DNA from: Ruminococcaceae bacterium FB2012
Lineage (GTDB): Bacteria; Bacillota; Clostridia; Oscillospirales; Ruminococcaceae
Length of the DNA: 7,843 bases
Direction of reading: 5' to 3'
Assembly (NCBI GenBank): GCA_900104495.1
Contig: FMXS01000039.1
Coordinates: 1 to 7,843 of the forward strand
Position numbers and translations under genes: made by a program. Numbering within the stretch: position 1 is the first letter of the stretch; every line of letters starts with the position of its first letter. Positions 5,253 through 7,843 of this stretch are shown in pieces. The notes under the pieces are model-generated. The model ran no database searches, was not told the origin of the DNA, and worked only from the letters and a program-made list of their open reading frames with translations.

Positions 5253-6302
5253 ATGAAAAACAAACTCGAAACCAAGACCGCAGGCGAGATCATGACAACG
5301 GTTTTCCCGCCGATGGAGTATCTTGTGGACGGGCTGCTGCCGCAGGGATTGTTCATCCTTGCGGGTACGCAGAAGGTCGGAAAGTCGTGGCTCGCGCTTG
5401 ATCTCTGCGTGAGTATCGCCACCGAGCGCAAAGTCCTCGGACGCACTACTGTTCGCCGCGATGCGCTGTATCTCTGTCTCGAGGATAACTTCCGCCGCAT
5501 TCAGAAAAGGCTGTTTGCGATAGACGCACCGGAGACAGAAGATATGTACTGTGCGATAACCTCGGGAACGATAGAGAACGGTCTGCTTGAACAGATCGAG
5601 GACTTTTACAAAGAGCATATCGACCTGGGGCTTGTGGTCATCGACACCTTGCAGAAAGTCCGCGAGGGAGTTGAATCAACTTACGCGACAGACTACAAAG
5701 AAATGTCAGCGCTGAAAGCTCTTGCGGACAAGCTGGACATCACAATAATCGTGATACACCACACCCGGAAGATGCCCGACAGCGATCCGTTCAATCAGAT
5801 CACAGGCAGCACAGGTCTCAGCGGATGTGCAGACGGCAGCTTTGTTCTTGCGGAAACCTATCGCGGCAGCGGAGTCGGAACTCTCACTTGCGTCGGCAGA
5901 GATGTGGGCTTTCTTGAGATCAAAGTCCACTTCGATCCGTCGCAGATGCGCTGGATCGCTGAGGAAGATCTCACCGTCAGCGGCAGCAAAAACAATCTGT
6001 TTCTGTCTGCGGTCTATGTTTTCATTCGTGAGAGATTGCACTTTATCGGTACGCCGACTGAACTGTCCGACGAGCTGAAAGCTATCACTGACGAAACATT
6101 TTATCCGAACCGTATCAAGCGCGACCTGGTTGAGAACGGCTACACGCTGATGCTCTACGGAATTGTTTTTGCTTACGAGCGCAGGCACTCGGGACGGTAT
6201 ATCAAGCTCGATTACTACCCAGAGCGTGACAGTAGTGTCGATAGAAACGATAGCGGTTTTACTGTCGCACAGCTGCCTGTGAATGTGTCTCAAAGTTCGT
6301 AA
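5253..6302 (+). CDS. RepA-like AAA/RecA-fold ATPase (hexameric helicase family)
   Basis: The 349-residue protein has a RecA-fold core. Walker A is GTQKVGKS (residues 38-45). LYLCLEDNFRR at 72-82 supplies the conserved acidic residue after strand 2. Walker B is LGLVVIDT (125-132, D131). The DnaB/RepA-type histidine motif is IHHTRK (168-173), followed by the GSTGLSG loop (185-191). Residues about 248-320 look like a winged-helix DNA-binding region (TELSDELKAI, RIKRDLVENG). This layout fits the AAA_25/RepA helicase-like ATPases of plasmids and integrative elements of Clostridia. They unwind DNA at an origin or act with a primase. The length is near complete, although the Ser/Asp-rich tail after 322 may be altered. 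No primase or relaxase partner is present. Its position behind a structured non-coding region supports a replication role, but helicase activity is inferred from the family. Confidence 0.85.
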   Translation: MKNKLETKTAGEIMTTVFPPMEYLVDGLLPQGLFILAGTQKVGKSWLALDLCVSIATERKVLGRTTVRRDALYLCLEDNFRRIQKRLFAIDAPETEDMYCAITSGTIENGLLEQIEDFYKEHIDLGLVVIDTLQKVREGVESTYATDYKEMSALKALADKLDITIIVIHHTRKMPDSDPFNQITGSTGLSGCADGSFVLAETYRGSGVGTLTCVGRDVGFLEIKVHFDPSQMRWIAEEDLTVSGSKNNLFLSAVYVFIRERLHFIGTPTELSDELKAITDETFYPNRIKRDLVENGYTLMLYGIVFAYERRHSGRYIKLDYYPERDSSVDRNDSGFTVAQLPVNVSQSS

Positions 6303-6357
6303 ATGCGTTATTTCCTTTGCACGTCAGCAGAATTGAAAAATTGATTTTACTGTCACG
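6225..6357. repeat. Repeat set at the ATPase/anti-sigma junction
   Basis: CGTGACAGTA (6225-6234) and TACTGTCACG (6348-6357) form a perfect 10-bp inverted repeat. TTTTACTGTC is also present directly repeated at 6257-6266 and 6345-6354. The copies sit in the tail of the ATPase gene and in the abnormal tail of the anti-sigma gene, so they flank the point where the two convergent genes meet. They could mark a past recombination. Confidence 0.5.
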
Positions 6358-6776
6358 GAACGGGGGTTATCTGAACGTTCATCGCTATCTATATTGTACT
6401 CAGAAAGATCGTATGTTATCACATAATCGTTTTCTATTGTTTTAGGATAATCCCCGCTGTCATCGATTCCTCTGACTTCGCTGTGGTTTGAAAAGAAGCT
6501 CATAATAAAATCAAGGAAAGGTGTCCTGAGTGCTTCAACGCTCATAACCGTTGTGAACGAGATCGTTAGGAATGCTAAGGCTATCACAGCCACACGTTTC
6601 CCTGCCGTGTTGATGAAACGGTAGTAGGGCTTACGTCTGCGGCGTATCAGTTTATCCATACGTTTCTGAAACCGTGGAGAAAATTCGTAATCATCGGAAG
6701 CCTCTTCCATGATCTGATGATATTCGGGGATGAGAGTGCGCCCTATAGCTTCTGTTAATATTTCTTTGTCACTCAT
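6324..6776 (-). pseudogene. Membrane anti-sigma factor, probably truncated at its C-terminus
   Basis: The 150-residue protein starts with a cytoplasmic helical region (MSDKEILTEAIG to about 45), followed by a basic stretch RRRRKPYYR. One membrane helix lies at about 61-80 (VAVIALAFLTISFTTVMSV), and then comes a short external part. N-terminal layout and gene order are those of anti-sigma factors that hold an ECF sigma factor at the membrane. Related proteins with a DUF4367-type external domain are usually about 230-330 residues. Here the familiar PKTIENDYVITYDLSEY start of that domain is reached and the frame ends about 30 residues later in unrelated-looking SVTVKSIFQFC. The ATG overlaps the sigma gene by eight bases, with AAAGGGGCG upstream, so translation is coupled. 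The product may still bind the sigma factor but probably cannot sense its external signal normally. Confidence 0.65.
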
Positions 6777-7323
6777 GATCGTTCGCCCCTTTCATCAGTT
6801 TCTTTAACTCTTTTCTTGCATTTGACAGCCTCTTCCGGGAAGTGACCTCACTGATACCAAGTATCTTGGCTATTTCCGCACAGGAGTATTCGTAGTAATA
6901 ATACAGCGTAATGACATCCTTATGTATGCTTGGCAGCTGTTTCAAAGCTGAATCAAGCATCTCATTGCTTGTATCTTCCAGAGCTAAATCAGCAAGTTCT
7001 TCAGTTACATCATCAATGTCAACTGTATTTTTATTGTGCATATTCCTCTTATCACGCAATGTAAAAGAAGTGTTCCTAATAGATATGACAAAATAGCCTT
7101 CAAAATCGTGAACATTTTTCTGTGAAATTCCTGTAAACTTATTAGCCAGCCGGCTAAACACAATATCTACTGCATCCTCTGCATCAGCAGGATTTTTCAG
7201 GATCGACAGCGCAATATGATACATTTTTCTGCTGTACTTTTCATACAGCTCTGCAAATTTATCCTTGTCTTCCTGCGTATCAAGCTCGGCAAGATATATC
7301 GGCAGCACATCATCACTTCCCAT
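6769..7323 (-). CDS. ECF-family RNA polymerase sigma factor
   Basis: The 184-residue protein shows region 2 at about 21-63 (FAELYEKYSRKMYHIALSIL, then the conserved PADAEDAVDIVF core). Region 4 is at about 125-178 (LPSIHKDVITLYYYYEYS, then the helix-turn-helix AEIAKILGISEVTSRKRLSNARKEL). Both regions and the overall size are typical of ECF sigma factors that direct RNA polymerase to a small regulon. I chose the ATG at 7323 because the longer GTG start at 7356 lies within the promoter, upstream of the predicted transcription start. The chosen ATG has a very short leader without a clear ribosome binding site, so translation may be weak. The anti-sigma gene follows with an 8-base overlap. Upstream is a housekeeping-type promoter rather than an obvious copy of a self-recognised one. 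The regulated genes are not evident in the window. Confidence 0.88.
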   Translation of the reverse strand: MGSDDVLPIYLAELDTQEDKDKFAELYEKYSRKMYHIALSILKNPADAEDAVDIVFSRLANKFTGISQKNVHDFEGYFVISIRNTSFTLRDKRNMHNKNTVDIDDVTEELADLALEDTSNEMLDSALKQLPSIHKDVITLYYYYEYSCAEIAKILGISEVTSRKRLSNARKELKKLMKGANDHE

Positions 7324-7346
7324 CAAAAAAGATATTGTTAGGAAAT

Positions 7347-7375
7347 ATTGTAGCACAATGGAACAGAAAATGCAA
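7347..7375 (-). promoter_or_regulatory. Sigma-A promoter of the sigma/anti-sigma pair
   Basis: On the minus strand TTGCAT (7370-7375), a 17-bp spacer and TACAAT (7347-7352) match the sigma-A consensus at 9 to 10 positions, with an upstream TG two bases before the -10 box. Transcription would begin near 7340, giving a leader of only about 17 bases before the ATG at 7323. Confidence 0.6.
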
Positions 7376-7440
7376 GAGCGTTTCCTTCTGAATGACAGCG
7401 AAATTTTTCTTTCCGCTGATATAACATTTCTGAGAACATA

Positions 7441-7625
7441 GTGATTATGGCAGTCCGTTTCAGAGCCTCACGGAGCAATGATTTTGTAAATGCCAGCATC
7501 GCCTGCGGCAGTCCACCTGCCTCGCCGTTGGCGGGCTGTCGGACAACCGGACGCTGCTGGCTCGGGGAAGACCCCGGCCCCCCTCTATGGTGTAAGAAGA
7601 ATTGCGGAACAGTGCTCCGAGAAAT
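7441..7625. repeat. GC-rich non-coding patch, likely a dispersed repeat
   Basis: Between the sigma promoter and the right-edge frame, about 7490-7590 is strikingly GC-rich, with runs such as GACCCCGGCCCCCC, while both flanks are AT-rich. Short hairpins are visible: GGCAG-tccac-CTGCC, GCC-gtt-GGC and GGGG-aaga-CCCC. Frames through it have no ribosome binding site. Similar stretches recur, as I recall, between genes in Ruminococcus-type genomes and give spurious translations such as AMLAFTKSLLREALK and EELRNSAPR, both of which this patch can produce. A dispersed intergenic repeat is therefore the best reading, though from memory and not from a search. Confidence 0.4.
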
Positions 7626-7652
7626 GACATTGATGACATCAGTGACATCAGT
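7626..7652 (+). repeat. Three tandem 9-bp units (GACATCAGT type)
   Basis: GACATTGAT, GACATCAGT and GACATCAGT follow one another without gaps at 7626-7652, the last two identical. In the frame of the right-edge gene they would read DID-DIS-DIS. They sit at the border between the GC-rich patch and that frame. Confidence 0.6.
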
Positions 7653-7658
7653 TTTGAT

Positions 7659-7843
7659 ATGAGTAAACTTACAGAAATAATGAAGCAGATACCTTTTGAT
7701 GAAATGATAGATAGGTGTAATCTATCGGTAGTAATAAAACAAATTCCACTTGATGAAATGATTGGGGATGTAGATTTAAGTGAGTTAGGTGATTCAGTTG
7801 ATAATATAAATACCGCACAGTATGACGGCAGATCAACGGGATC
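7659..7843 (+). CDS. Partial unknown protein with an 18-residue internal repeat, running off the right edge
   Basis: A frame open from 7596 to the end of the window contains the first ATG at 7659 (MSKLTEIMKQIPFDEMIDRC). The visible 61 residues hold two copies of a KQIPxDEMI unit at an 18-residue spacing (KQIPFDEMI then KQIPLDEMI), each followed by a polar or acidic stretch (DRCNLSV; GDVDLSEL). The repeat also shows at the DNA level. No ribosome binding site is convincing before 7659, and the frame upstream (DIDDISDISFD) reads sensibly, so the true start may be elsewhere or the gene may be a fragment. The product is acidic with no membrane segment. I do not recognise the family. Codon use is AT-rich, unlike the adjacent GC-rich patch. 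Confidence 0.5.
   Translation, partial: MSKLTEIMKQIPFDEMIDRCNLSVVIKQIPLDEMIGDVDLSELGDSVDNINTAQYDGRSTG

Noticed and set aside
5706..6293. 195-codon minus-strand frame
   Set aside because: It is antisense to the ATPase gene, whose Walker motifs identify the coding strand.
7460..7662. Frames of 60-75 codons on both strands of the GC-rich patch
   Set aside because: They have no ribosome binding sites and read low-complexity Arg/Pro/Cys-rich products typical of GC-rich non-coding sequence.

Overview
The window looks like a mosaic accessory region from a low-to-mid GC Gram-positive anaerobe, probably a Ruminococcus-like member of the Oscillospiraceae. The basis is strong AGGAGG-type ribosome binding sites, sigma-A promoters, a bacteriocin-type FtsX permease, a DUF6076-like zinc-finger protein and a RepA-type ATPase typical of Clostridia mobile elements. 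The genus is an inference.

Left end (1-650): a 45-nt perfect 3' half of a tRNA-Arg(ACG), minus strand, stops inside the anticodon loop with no 5' half. This is the scar expected at one end of an element integrated into a tRNA gene. A short non-coding stretch with 11-bp-spaced repeats follows (possible integrase arm sites). Then comes a small zinc-ribbon/L7-L12-like gene, minus strand, that looks like an immunity gene.

Region 645-2752 (minus): a 95-residue open frame without its own start resembles the C-terminal tail of a polymorphic toxin. Its TGA overlaps the ATG of the immunity-like gene. Upstream it runs into, in another frame, the 3' end of an FtsX/DUF1430-like ABC permease whose final membrane segments are missing. 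Two unrelated genes therefore appear joined near position 930.

Region 2753-4541: divergent promoters separate the permease from a single-pass membrane protein of unknown function (2877-3491), which ends in a clear intrinsic terminator. A DUF6076-like Cys4 zinc-finger gene converges on it (3540-4541, minus).

Region 4542-5252: about 700 nt without a credible gene, but rich in stable stems. These include a 12-bp helix with one bulge and a nested three-tier hairpin. It is either a large structured RNA or a replication/transfer origin, and it lies directly upstream of a RepA-like hexameric ATPase (5253-6302). This is the most promising undescribed item in the window.

Right part (6324-7375, minus): an ECF sigma factor overlaps by 8 nt a membrane anti-sigma factor that appears truncated. 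Beyond their promoter lies a GC-rich, non-coding patch that looks like a dispersed repeat. An open frame with an 18-residue internal repeat then runs off the window edge.

Overall the window combines an integration scar, orphaned toxin/immunity remains, a replication-type ATPase and two truncated genes. This suggests a decayed or repeatedly rearranged integrative element. No integrase, relaxase or complete transfer system is visible here.
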